From contig SBBK01000202.1 in assembly GCA_005240025.1 (NCBI GenBank), forward strand, positions 1 through 11,948: a stretch of DNA of 11,948 nt, given 5' to 3'. The position numbers and the translations under genes are program-made. Positions 1 to 6,402 of this stretch are shown here, in pieces. Each line of letters begins with the position of its first letter. Position 1 is the stretch's first letter. Below the pieces are notes generated by a model that saw only the letters and a program-made list of their open reading frames with translations, did no database searches and was not told the DNA's origin. Origin of the DNA: an archaeon. Lineage in GTDB: Archaea; Thermoproteota; Nitrososphaeria; Nitrososphaerales; Nitrosopumilaceae.

Positions 1-98
1 CCACAACTAAAGTTGTGGGTTTGTGGGAAGATATGATCCCGAACACGTCCTTAATACATACCAACTAAAGTTGGTAGTTTTGGACGTGTTCAAGATAA
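1..98 (-). mobile_element. Hairpin element A, IS200/IS605-like end, cut by the window edge
   Basis: Seen: two hairpin systems. One is a stem at 1-7/12-18 (CCACAAC, loop TAAA). The other is a two-tier hairpin with an outer stem at 41-50/82-91 (GAACACGTCC) and an inner stem at 59-65/70-76. Read on the minus strand, the block starts TTATCTTGAACACGTCC and matches element B at 924-1085 in motif order, but in the opposite orientation. Known: subterminal palindromes of the CCCACGACT...AGTCGTGGG kind are typical of IS200/IS605 ends and their non-autonomous derivatives. No transposase is intact here, so this is an orphan end or a MITE-like element. The family assignment is inferred. Confidence 0.5.
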
Positions 99-111
99 AT
101 ATGGTGACCTA

Positions 112-330
112 TCATAGCCTGTCTTCTGTAGCACCTTCTTTAGCAAGAAAAGGAGCTCGCAACATTTGTCTAATGCGCTGTTTGCATCTTACTATATGCA
201 ATATGCTTGCACCCGTGCATATTGGTTCGTTTCATCCTGCTTCTAGGAAGATATCACCCTTCAATCTTCGCAGGTATCGTTTCTGTTACCAATAATTGCC
301 TCTCGACAATGATGATATAGCATCTACACT
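112..330 (-). pseudogene. Possible decayed C-terminal tail of a TnpB-like protein
   Basis: On the minus strand one frame reads CREAIIGNRNDTCED, stop, RVISS, stop, KQDETNQYARVQAYC, then stop. The order (NDTC..D, ..SS.KQ[DE]..) resembles the variable C-terminal tail that follows the zinc finger in archaeal IS605-type TnpB proteins. It lies just upstream, on the same strand, of hairpin element A, where the right end of such an insertion sequence would be. Two in-frame stops show that it is not functional. No catalytic or zinc-finger block was found upstream. The resemblance is from memory and weak. Confidence 0.25.
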
Positions 331-540
331 TTAATTGCTGCTTACAGCAAATGAGTGGACAGAGCTTCCTCACCAGGAGAAGAAACATAGGTTTCTCTCC
401 TTGGAAACCTAATTTCCTAAAAGAGATATTAACGCTTCTTTCCCAGCGGAGTTGCTAACAGGTCACCTAAAGATAAAACGAACAGAAATGTATTAAAAGG
501 ACTGATATCTGGACTGACATCTACAAAAATAGCTATCAAA

Positions 541-578
541 TAAAATTAAAAAAGAAGAAAAAAGAGGCCAATAGCCTT
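541..578 (-). terminator. Terminator-like hairpin and T tracts after the 33-aa ORF
   Basis: On the minus strand a short hairpin (AGGC, loop TATTG, GCCT) is followed at once by TTTTTT, CTTC and another TTTTTT. It lies about 30 nt past the stop of the small ORF at 607-708. Archaeal termination relies mainly on oligo-U tracts, so the placement supports a short transcription unit here. Confidence 0.45.
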
Positions 579-606
579 CTTCAATCGACTTCACTCCATC
601 ATGACT

Positions 607-708
607 TCATAGCCTAAATTCTTTGCCGCAGAAGCCACAGAAAGTGACACCTTTTGCTTTGACTACCTGACCTTTAAAGCCGTCTCCACAATAATGAATC
701 TTCTTCAT
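607..708 (-). CDS. Tiny CxxC protein, zinc-ribbon-like, 33 aa
   Basis: The ORF reads MKKIHYCGDGFKGQVVKAKG, then a CGFCG knuckle, and ends KEFRL. Possible metal ligands are His5, Cys7, Cys24 and Cys27, which gives one clear CxxC knuckle and one degenerate one, as in small zinc ribbons. Support for a real gene: GGGGTG lies about 8 nt before the ATG, TATA-like sequences (AATATATTC and AAATATAATG) lie 20-40 nt upstream, and a T-rich terminator-like hairpin follows the stop. No function is recognised. Neighbours are two relic mobile elements rather than an operon. The frame is so short that chance cannot be excluded, but the combination of CxxC, start signals and terminator makes a small gene plausible. 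Confidence 0.45.
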   Translation of the reverse strand: MKKIHYCGDGFKGQVVKAKGVTFCGFCGKEFRL

Positions 709-923
709 TCCACACACCCCATTTTCATTATATTTGAATATATTCCAAACTGTAAGTAAGGATACATTCTGAAGTCCTATTAATAATCATAAATACAGAC
801 CAAACCAAAACGATTATAAAGGGCCTCATCTAAGTTAAACCACACATCTGACCTACTTTTATTCCTTTTCTGTTCTTAAATACTTTTCCAAAGGCAGGCA
901 TATATGTTGAAGAAGATAGTATA

Positions 924-1085
924 TTATCTGGAACACGCCCAAAATTACCGACTTCAGCCGGTACGTATTAGGGGCGTGTTCAAGATCATCTGCAGAAACA
1001 TATAATGTTTCTGAGATCACAAAGATCTTTAAAATATAAGATCTTTGATGATATCTTCCAACAAACCCACGACTCCAGTCGTGGG
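924..1085 (+). mobile_element. Hairpin element B, array of four hairpins, IS200/IS605-like end
   Basis: Four hairpins follow one another: a two-tier one (outer GAACACGCCC 931-940/972-981, inner 946-952/957-963), CAGAAACAT 993-1001/1005-1013, CAAAGATCTT 1020-1029/1038-1047, and CCCACGACT 1066-1074/1077-1085. The first and last match element A, which is inverted relative to this copy. The middle two, about 60 nt, are absent from A and look like a nested insertion between GATCATC and GATGATATC. No transposase gene is present. By analogy with IS200/IS605 ends this is probably a non-autonomous or relic element. Confidence 0.55.
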
Positions 1086-1175
1086 ATACAAGGAAGATCT
1101 GATTCAAGAATTTGAGTTATAGAGAATATGGCATTTCTACGCGGAATTTAGTATTCTATAGGTAAACCTAAATTT

Positions 1176-1236
1176 ACTACAAATAAAAATACACTACAGG
1201 TAAAAATGTAGAGTAGTACTAATAATGTAGAGCACA
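1176..1236 (-). terminator. Possible 23S terminator, hairpin with T tracts
   Basis: Just past the 23S processing stem the minus strand has a CTACA/TGTAG hairpin with a T-rich loop and then TATTTTTATTTG, plus two copies of a 9-nt repeat (CTCTACATT). No 5S rRNA follows within the remaining 1.2 kb, so transcription of the 23S unit may end here. This is inferred from composition. Confidence 0.35.
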
Positions 1237-1256
1237 GGCAGGCATTAAAGGCTAGC
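1237..1256 (-). promoter_or_regulatory. 3' strand of pre-23S processing stem, BHB motif
   Basis: Minus-strand order is GCTAGC, CTTT, bulge AAT, GCCTGCC. It pairs with the 5' strand at 6068-6087: a 7-bp outer helix, a 4-bp central helix, a 6-bp inner helix and a 3-nt bulge on each strand. This is the exact geometry cut by archaeal splicing endonuclease. Cleavage here would release the pre-23S and normally circularise it. Confidence 0.85.
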
Positions 1257-1527
1257 ATTAGCTTAGGGAAGTATGGGCTGAGGAACTCGCCGAAGCTTGC
1301 GCCTTACACCCTACTCCCATATCTCCTCGTCTTGAAGCGCCAAATGTCTATTTTCGAGAACTCCTTCAGGCTTAGATGCTGTCAGCCTTAATGAGCTATG
1401 GCGTGGCTACCCTGCATGCCTTGTCAGACAACAGGTAAACTAGAGGCCACGAACAGATGTTCCTTTCGTACTTGTCCATCCTTTCTCTCAGACACTAACA
1501 GTCCTAGCAGATATAGACCAAACTGGC

Positions 1528-1632
1528 TCACACCGTTCTGACTCTGGAAGGTAAAGAACATAGTTTGCTTAATTTTTCTTGTTTTCTAGGATCGCTTCCT
1601 ACGATTCCTGCCAATACTGATAAGTCATTCAT
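1528..1632 (-). pseudogene. LAGLIDADG endonuclease remnant inside the L2585 intron
   Basis: A 34-codon frame from ATG at 1632 contains LSVLAGIVGSDP, a good match to a LAGLIDADG helix (compare VNGVIGSDG in the intact endonuclease at 3552-4202). Upstream in frame the reading continues about 13 codons to a stop. Downstream it runs through the splice site into the exon and stops at 1528. No DNA-binding domain remains. I read it as the fossil of a homing endonuclease that once mobilised this intron. A chance match to an 11-residue motif is possible, but its place inside an rRNA intron makes descent more likely. Confidence 0.45.
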
Positions 1633-1682
1633 GGTTTTACTTGTACTTAGAATTTTAATTGCTTTTTTAGCCCTTTACCTTT
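1542..1682 (-). other. 141-nt BHB intron in the peptidyl transferase centre, between U2584 and U2585
   Basis: The 5' side reads CTGG, bulge GTA, AAGGTAAAG. The 3' side reads CTTTACCTT, CCAG, bulge AGT. This gives a 9-bp intron helix, a 4-bp central helix CTGG:CCAG and two 3-nt bulges. Cutting in the bulges and joining gives GCTGGGT+TCAGAACG, the conserved archaeal sequence around U2585. It encodes no intact protein, only a LAGLIDADG fragment. Numbering follows E. coli, aligned by eye. Confidence 0.88.
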
Positions 1683-1789
1683 ACCCAGCTAACGTGCCCT
1701 TTTAATACGTGAACTCCGTCACCCTTGGCGGCTTCTGCACCGCCAGGAGAGGGCGAGCCGACAGCGACGCCGCAACGCGCGGGGTCGAT

Positions 1790-1918
1790 TTATCCCCTGC
1801 ATTGCTCGATTCGAACTGAGCTCTTCTTCTATTTGAATTAATTAGACACGGTCGGCTAATTAAATCAACTAAATCCAATTTGGCTCCTTTAGTAAGAAGA
1901 ATTGTGAAGAGCGCAGGT
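1790..1918 (-). other. 129-nt BHB intron in the helix 89 loop, between positions 2477 and 2478
   Basis: The 5' side reads GTTC, bulge TTA, CCTGC. The 3' side reads GCAGG, GGAT, bulge AAA. The central helix GUUC:GGAU uses two wobble pairs, so it is weaker than usual. Splicing gives GAGAGTTCTT+ATCGAC, the same length as E. coli GAGUUCAUAUCGAC with a single difference. The interior folds strongly, for example TTAATTAG/CTAATTAA and TTCTTCT/AGAAGAA, and has no ORF. If it is not spliced, it would be a 129-nt expansion at the tip of helix 89. Confidence 0.72.
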
Positions 1919-2426
1919 AAGAACTCTCACCCGCCACGACACCATTATCCCCAAGGTACCTTTTCTCATGTCACTGGCAGCTATTCAAGCCAACCAGTGT
2001 ATCGCTAAGTCACACTTTCGTGTTTGTGCCTGATTTTGTTAGAAGCACAATCAATCCAGCATTTATCTTTGCACTCTACTTTCGATTTCTGACCGAAATG
2101 AGCTGAACTTAGAGGGCTCTTGATATCTTTTCAAGAGCGTACCGCCCCAGCCAAACTGCCTATCTGATGTTGTTCCATACGGTTAGCAGTGTAGAAACGA
2201 TAGGGTAGTGTTACACTTTCGCTCTTGCGAGCTCCTACCTACTCTATACAACCGTTTCTACACTACAGCATCAGACTGCAGTAAAGGTCTATGGGGTCTT
2301 CTCTTCCTACTAGGACTCCCTGGCCTAATCACCAGGATAAGAGTTTCGCCGGGTTCCAACCCAAGACAGCAGGGATCTCGTTAATCTATCATGCAGGCCA
2401 ATAATTAGTTGGCAAGGGATTACGCT

Positions 2427-3209
2427 CATTTCTGTTACTTTTTACCTTTCCAAAAACAAAATATCATATCGGAAAGGCGGCCTTGCGTTTCCGCAAGACT
2501 CCTCATGTTACCACGAGGATCGGACTATATCTTCATGAAATCAAAGATGCTATCTAGTAGATTTCATGTTCGGCTTATAGTCTCTGGGGATTCCGTTTTT
2601 CTATGTTTATCAATACTTCTTCAAGTTGATACCGTCTTTGTTTTCCGTCAAGATTCATTTCGTAACATTTCCTGATAAGCTGCAAAAATGTTTCCATTTT
2701 GTGATGCATCTTATTTTCCAGACCTTCAATGACTTCTTTGAATTTCTGGAAATCGTCGTTTTTAGCTACGAGTTTGTGCTTATCAAAGAACGGTATTACC
2801 TTTTCCACCAACTGTCTCCTATTGTCCACCAAATACACAAGGATATCTGGTTGTCCTGACTTTTGAATTATTCTTCCACATTTCAGTTCCTGTACAAACA
2901 TATCAAGAACAACTTTACTGTTCTTGTGTTGTGTAACCTGAAATAGTGGATCAAGAGCCCAACCGAATCTTGCAGTATCTTCCTTTTTAAGGGAAATACT
3001 AAAACATCCTTCCGCATCGGTAAAGCCTAAGAGATAAAATTGGCGGTTTCTCGCTTTTGACATTTTCATGGTTACTCACCTCTTTTACGTTACGGTTTCC
3101 TGCTGATTATCCTCATACTTCCAGGATTATTCCTTTCTCAGGACCTGAAAAATCTGGACGTTCCAGCATACAGCCAAATTTTACTAAGGCAGTTTACTGT
3201 ATTGTTTCC
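2427..3209 (-). other. Group I intron at 23S site L1931
   Basis: The 5' exon ends AAGGT and the 3' exon starts AGCG, which restores AAGGTAGCG. P1 is exon TTAAGGT (3210-3216) with guide GCCTTAG (3184-3190), including the U.G pair at the splice site. P3 is 3172-3177 with 2570-2575. P4 is TGCTG 3164-3168 with 3101-3105. P7 is GACTATA 2576-2582 with TATAGTC 2523-2529, inside the classic R (CAGAGACTATA) and S (AAGATATAGTCC) elements. P8 is a 9-bp stem 2534-2542/2560-2568. Two peripheral P9 hairpins carry GTAA and GAAA tetraloops. The intron ends in G. The endonuclease ORF sits between the P4 3' strand and P7. Confidence 0.92.
2575..3069 (-). CDS. Single-motif LAGLIDADG homing endonuclease, I-CreI-like, in the group I intron
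   Basis: A 164-aa protein, close to the 163 aa of I-CreI. One LAGLIDADG helix lies at residues 11-21 (FYLLGFTDAEG), with Glu20 where I-CreI has catalytic Asp20. It is followed by a beta strand with FQVTQ, which I-CreI also has, and a charged helical C-terminus. A single motif implies a homodimer cutting a near-palindromic site in intron-less 23S genes to drive homing into L1931. The start is well supported: GAGGTGA lies 5-6 nt before the ATG, a strong match to the anti-Shine-Dalgarno sequence. The end overlaps the P7/P3 strand, so the last codons also encode ribozyme core. The frame is intact, so the intron may still be mobile. Confidence 0.9.
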   Translation of the reverse strand: MKMSKARNRQFYLLGFTDAEGCFSISLKKEDTARFGWALDPLFQVTQHKNSKVVLDMFVQELKCGRIIQKSGQPDILVYLVDNRRQLVEKVIPFFDKHKLVAKNDDFQKFKEVIEGLENKMHHKMETFLQLIRKCYEMNLDGKQRRYQLEEVLINIEKRNPQRL

Positions 3210-3523
3210 ACCTTAAGACCCTCAGAGTTAGGGCCGGCCTACAGCGGGCCACAGGCCCATTGAAATGAGCTTTCAGACACCGCTAGTGGCCACGACTCAC
3301 TGACTATACAGAGCCTTTCGACTTGGCAGTCAGCTATGTTTTTGTTAAACAGTCGGATCCCTCTTGTTTGCAGCTAAGGAAAATTTAATCTTACCTCAGT
3401 CACTGCGACCTACTCATCCCTGAGCAGGCACCGCTTCTACCAAAGATACGCGGCTAATTTGCCGAATTCCTTGGATTGGATTCTCCCGAACACCTTCGCC
3501 TTTTGCTGCTCGAAGAGAGCAAA

Positions 3524-4230
3524 ATCAAGAAAGCTTTGCTTTCTTCGAGTCTCAGCGAGGGGTACCTGTTTCCCGGCTCCTTACCGAATCACAAAACTTA
3601 AGAAATTTTCTTTTTTTAATTGGATGCCAAATTCCAATTTCATTGAAATACTTAATTGCATTCTTTCCGTATACATCCAATCTATAGATTTCAACGTGGT
3701 AAACTTTTTTCGCATTTGGAGGTTTTAAATCTTCTATACTTTCTCCTGTTGTATGAGTTATTTTTAAATTGTATAGAATTTCTGAAATTCTATCTCGAAG
3801 TTGTTTACCCCTTATTCTAAGTCTTACTCTAGGCGTTCCATTCCAGTCCTGAAATACAAACCCATCAGAACCTATAACACCATTCACAAAATCTTTGAAT
3901 TCTTCAGTGGAAACACAAGAAGGTATATCGATTGTTTCTGCCTTTTTACCTACTGGAAGTTTCAGTTCCTCTGTAAGAAATTTCCAAAATTTCTTGTTCT
4001 TTACAAACACAACATATTGATTTCCTCTTTGTCTAACGTGAATGTTAAGAGCAAAAGCTTCGAATTCTTTTCTCAGCAATTCAACTACAAAATCTGCTGC
4101 TTCTTTATCACGATCTGAAAATTCCCACAGGTACTGATTACTACCTTTGTATTTTGGTAGAGTTCCATCTGCACAATGAATTCCTAGGAATAATCCGTAC
4201 AATGTTTACACCCAAATTTATTTTGGTTTC
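3524..4230 (-). other. Intron of about 0.7 kb in 23S domain III/IV with an endonuclease gene, borders approximate
   Basis: The conserved sequence ...AACCGACA and the later AAGGCG...AAGGAATTCGGCAAATTAGC block are separated by an insert carrying a LAGLIDADG gene. The proposed borders use a central helix CAAG:CTTG (4231-4236 side and 3526-3529) with bulges TAG and ATT; the adjoining intron helix is only 3-4 bp. The hairpin TTTGCT..AGCAAA before AAGGCG is assigned to the 3' exon because E. coli has a hairpin at the same place. No group I R or S elements are visible. The total 23S length after removal fits. Borders could be wrong by tens of nucleotides. Confidence 0.6.
3552..4202 (-). CDS. Two-motif LAGLIDADG homing endonuclease in a 23S intron
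   Basis: A 216-aa protein with two LAGLIDADG helices, residues 2-13 (YGLFLGIHCADG) and 102-114 (FKDFVNGVIGSDG). The likely metal-binding acids are Asp12 and Asp113. Each helix is followed by a mixed alpha/beta half, so it should act as a pseudo-symmetric monomer. The C-terminal IKYFNEIGIWHPIKKRKF resembles the tail of the ORF at the 16S end, so the two are related. The only available start is TTG at 4202, since an in-frame TAA lies one codon upstream; GGGTG about 9 nt before it may be the ribosome site. The first motif therefore begins almost at residue 1, which hints at a slightly shortened N-terminus. It may also act as a splicing cofactor, as some family members do. Confidence 0.85.
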   Translation of the reverse strand: MYGLFLGIHCADGTLPKYKGSNQYLWEFSDRDKEAADFVVELLRKEFEAFALNIHVRQRGNQYVVFVKNKKFWKFLTEELKLPVGKKAETIDIPSCVSTEEFKDFVNGVIGSDGFVFQDWNGTPRVRLRIRGKQLRDRISEILYNLKITHTTGESIEDLKPPNAKKVYHVEIYRLDVYGKNAIKYFNEIGIWHPIKKRKFLKFCDSVRSRETGTPR

Positions 4231-5107
4231 TACTTGTTTAAAGATTTCGGTAGAGGAGCTGTCGGTTTTACCATGTTCAGAGCCGCAACTCTATAACATC
4301 TTGGTACGAACACTCTTTTTCTACACTAGTAGATTTTCATGGTCTCCAGGAATTGTCTGAAGCCGCCATACAGCAGCCTACTCGCGCATTCACACAGTTC
4401 TCCTCATTAAAAGACTCCCTATGTTTAAACGCTTGAACATGACGACAATCATGCTCAGACTATCCCGAAGAGTCTCTACTAGCTTCAACGAAAAAGAATG
4501 GTGCAGGAATATTAACCTGCTTTCCATTTGCACATCTCTTCTTAAGGATGCACTTAGGCTCGACTAACCCTCGGCAGATAAACTTTACCGAGGAACCCTT
4601 ACCCCTCAGGTGGTTGGGATTCTCACCCGACTAGCATGCTACTCCCGGCAGGATCTTCATTACTGCAAGGTCCACCACTGCTCACGCAGAAGCTTCTGCC
4701 CTTGCAGTACGCCTCCCTACCCATTTATTGCACTCAAGCAATAAACGCCATGGTATCGGTGGCTGACTTAGTCCCGTCCATTTTCAGCGCCACAGTTCTC
4801 TACGGGTCCGCTTTTACGCGTTGTTTAAATGGTGGCTGCTTCTAAGCCTACATTCCCGCTGTCTATGAACTACGACTACTTTCGATACACTTAGCCAGCA
4901 CTTAGGGACCTTAGCCAAGGTCTGGGTTGTTTCCCTCTCGAATACCAAAATTACTCCGGCATCCTCACTCCACTTACCTACTGATTGTGCATTCGGAGTT
5001 CGACAGGATAGCTGAGCCTCTCGGCCCTCGACTACCCAATCGGTAGCTCTACCACACAATCTTAAGCAAGCAGGCTGTACTGAGATACATTTCGGGAGGA
5101 ACCAGCT

Positions 5108-5197
5108 ATAGTGTTTTGAAACGCTATATGTAGAAATTTGTGTAAGATACTCTAGGTAAACAAAACACAAATTTCAAAAAGCTTCGCTTTTCAAAAT
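5108..5197 (-). other. 90-nt BHB intron in 23S, between positions 803 and 804
   Basis: The 5' side reads GGTG, bulge ATA, TTTTGAAA. The 3' side reads TTTCAAAA, CACT, bulge ATA. This is an 8-bp intron helix, a 4-bp central helix and two 3-nt bulges. Joining gives GGTGAT+AGCTGG, matching the conserved GAUAGCUGGUU of 23S. An inner 11-bp stem GAAATTTGTGT/ACACAAATTTC and a GAAAAGC/GCTTTTT hairpin fill the intron. There is no ORF. Confidence 0.87.
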
Positions 5198-6067
5198 ATC
5201 ACCAGATTCGATTGGCTTTTCACCCCTAACCCCAGGTCACCCGACTAGTTTGGACTAAGTTCGGTATCGGACCTCCATTCAGCTTTCGCTGAACTTCATC
5301 CTGCCCAGGGCTAGATCATCTGGTACCCCGACCTGAGAATAAACTTCCCAAGTTTTCGGGTCTTAAACCCATGACATCTCTACTAAAAATTAGTAGAATC
5401 GCCCTTTCGGACTCGCTTTCGCTGCGGCTACGCTTGCGCTTAACCTATGCCATGAGCATAAACTCCCTGCCCCGTTTTTCGAAACGGACGCCAGCTTACT
5501 CCTGCTTGCGCAGGCCTTCACTGGCTCACTGTAGCTATCAGGTTTCATGCTCTTTTCAATGCCTTTTATGGCTTCTTTTCTGCTTTCAGTCGCCTTACTA
5601 ATGCGCTATCGGACTCAAGACGTGTTTAGGATTAGATGTGAATACCACCCACTTTCTGCCTCCATATCCAAGGAAACATACTCTGGATACCTGCCATTTA
5701 TCTTTTTCTCTACAACTACGGGGCTATCACCCTTTGTCGCACTGCTTTCCAGCAGACTTCGTTTCAAGAAATTAGACAAGACACAGGTCCAAACTCCACA
5801 TTGCCCTATCCTTTCAGTAGGGCTTCGGTTTGTCCTATACCCCTTTCACTCGCCGTTACTAAGGGCATCCCAATTGGTTTCTTTTCCTGCGGTTAATAAG
5901 ATGTTTCAATTCTCCGCGTTCGCCATCCTCTTTTCAGAGGATTTTACAGCTATGCGCTATTAGACAATCTGTGGTTCGAAGGCTGCTTGCGCCTCGCCAC
6001 AGCTTTTCGCAGCTTGCCACGGTCTTCATCGCCGCTTGAGCCTAGCAATCCACCTAACAGCATGGGA

Positions 6068-6087
6068 GCTAGCTTGCTTTGCCTGCC
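6068..6087 (-). promoter_or_regulatory. 5' strand of pre-23S processing stem, BHB motif
   Basis: Minus-strand order is GGCAGGC, AAAG, bulge CAA, GCTAGC. It pairs with 1237-1256 across the whole 23S gene to form the bulge-helix-bulge recognised by splicing endonuclease. It sets the 5' border of the precursor. Confidence 0.85.
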
Positions 6088-6402
6088 TATGATTGCATCA
6101 TTATATTAATCAGATCAAACTGGGGCTTCCAAATATCATCTCTGACTCAGCACTTCACACATTAGCATTCGCTAAGGCGCTGCAATCCTATCTATTGAAA
6201 GATAGGCCTTAGATTCTGATGAACCTAAGATAGTCAACGATTGCTTTCACAATTTGTTAACTGTATTTTATCGAACCGTAAGTCCAGTCCAGAAATAGGT
6301 ATCATATAAATTCCACCTCGCTGACAAAATTCACTGCCACTATGAAAGTTGACTCTGAACAACTCCGGTAGATTTTTGGGATTCATATAATAGAACCGAA
6401 AG
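6088..6402 (-). other. Structured leader between tRNA-Ala and 23S
   Basis: There is no ORF. On the minus strand several stems follow one another: CTTAG/CTAAG, CCTATCT/AGATAGG (7 bp, perfect), and TTAGC/GCTAA. This is the transcribed spacer of the tRNA-23S unit. No 5S rRNA or other named RNA could be recognised in it. Confidence 0.5.

Larger units (their letters stand above)
1257..6067 (-). rRNA. rrl: 23S rRNA gene with five intervening sequences
   Basis: Read on the minus strand, conserved 23S blocks occur in the right order: the 5' block AGGTGGATTGCTAGGCTC, GATAGCTGGTTC, CTTAGAAGCAGCCACC, CTTAAGGT/AGCG, GACCCCATAGACCTTTAC, TGGGGATAA, GCTGGGT/TCAGAAC and AGTACGAAAGGAAC near the 3' end. The span is 4.81 kb. 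Removing introns at 1542-1682, 1790-1918, 2427-3209, about 3524-4230 and 5108-5197 leaves about 2.96 kb, typical for archaea. Mature ends are estimated from the terminal helix just inside the BHB processing stem. Several near-universal nucleotides are changed (see findings), yet helices 69 and 89 remain paired, which argues for function. It follows tRNA-Ala on the same strand. No 5S gene is visible. Confidence 0.95.

Noticed and set aside
859..1107. 82-codon minus-strand frame over element B, and a similar 90-codon frame at 23-295
   Set aside because: They run through the palindromic arrays and have no ribosome site or recognisable domain; the repeats explain the open reading.
3524..4230. A second group I intron
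   Set aside because: No R or S core sequences or P7/P3 pairing could be found; only about 30 nt separate the ORF stop from the exon.
5371..5963. Open frames on the plus strand of 76 and 138 codons, and several others across 1257-6067
   Set aside because: They are antisense to conserved 23S rRNA blocks, have serine/leucine-rich composition typical of rRNA complements, and lack start signals.
1257..6067. 23S as a pseudogene
   Set aside because: Despite odd functional nucleotides, the stems of helices 69 and 89 and the processing stem are paired, exon length is normal, and all introns keep splice motifs or give clean junctions.
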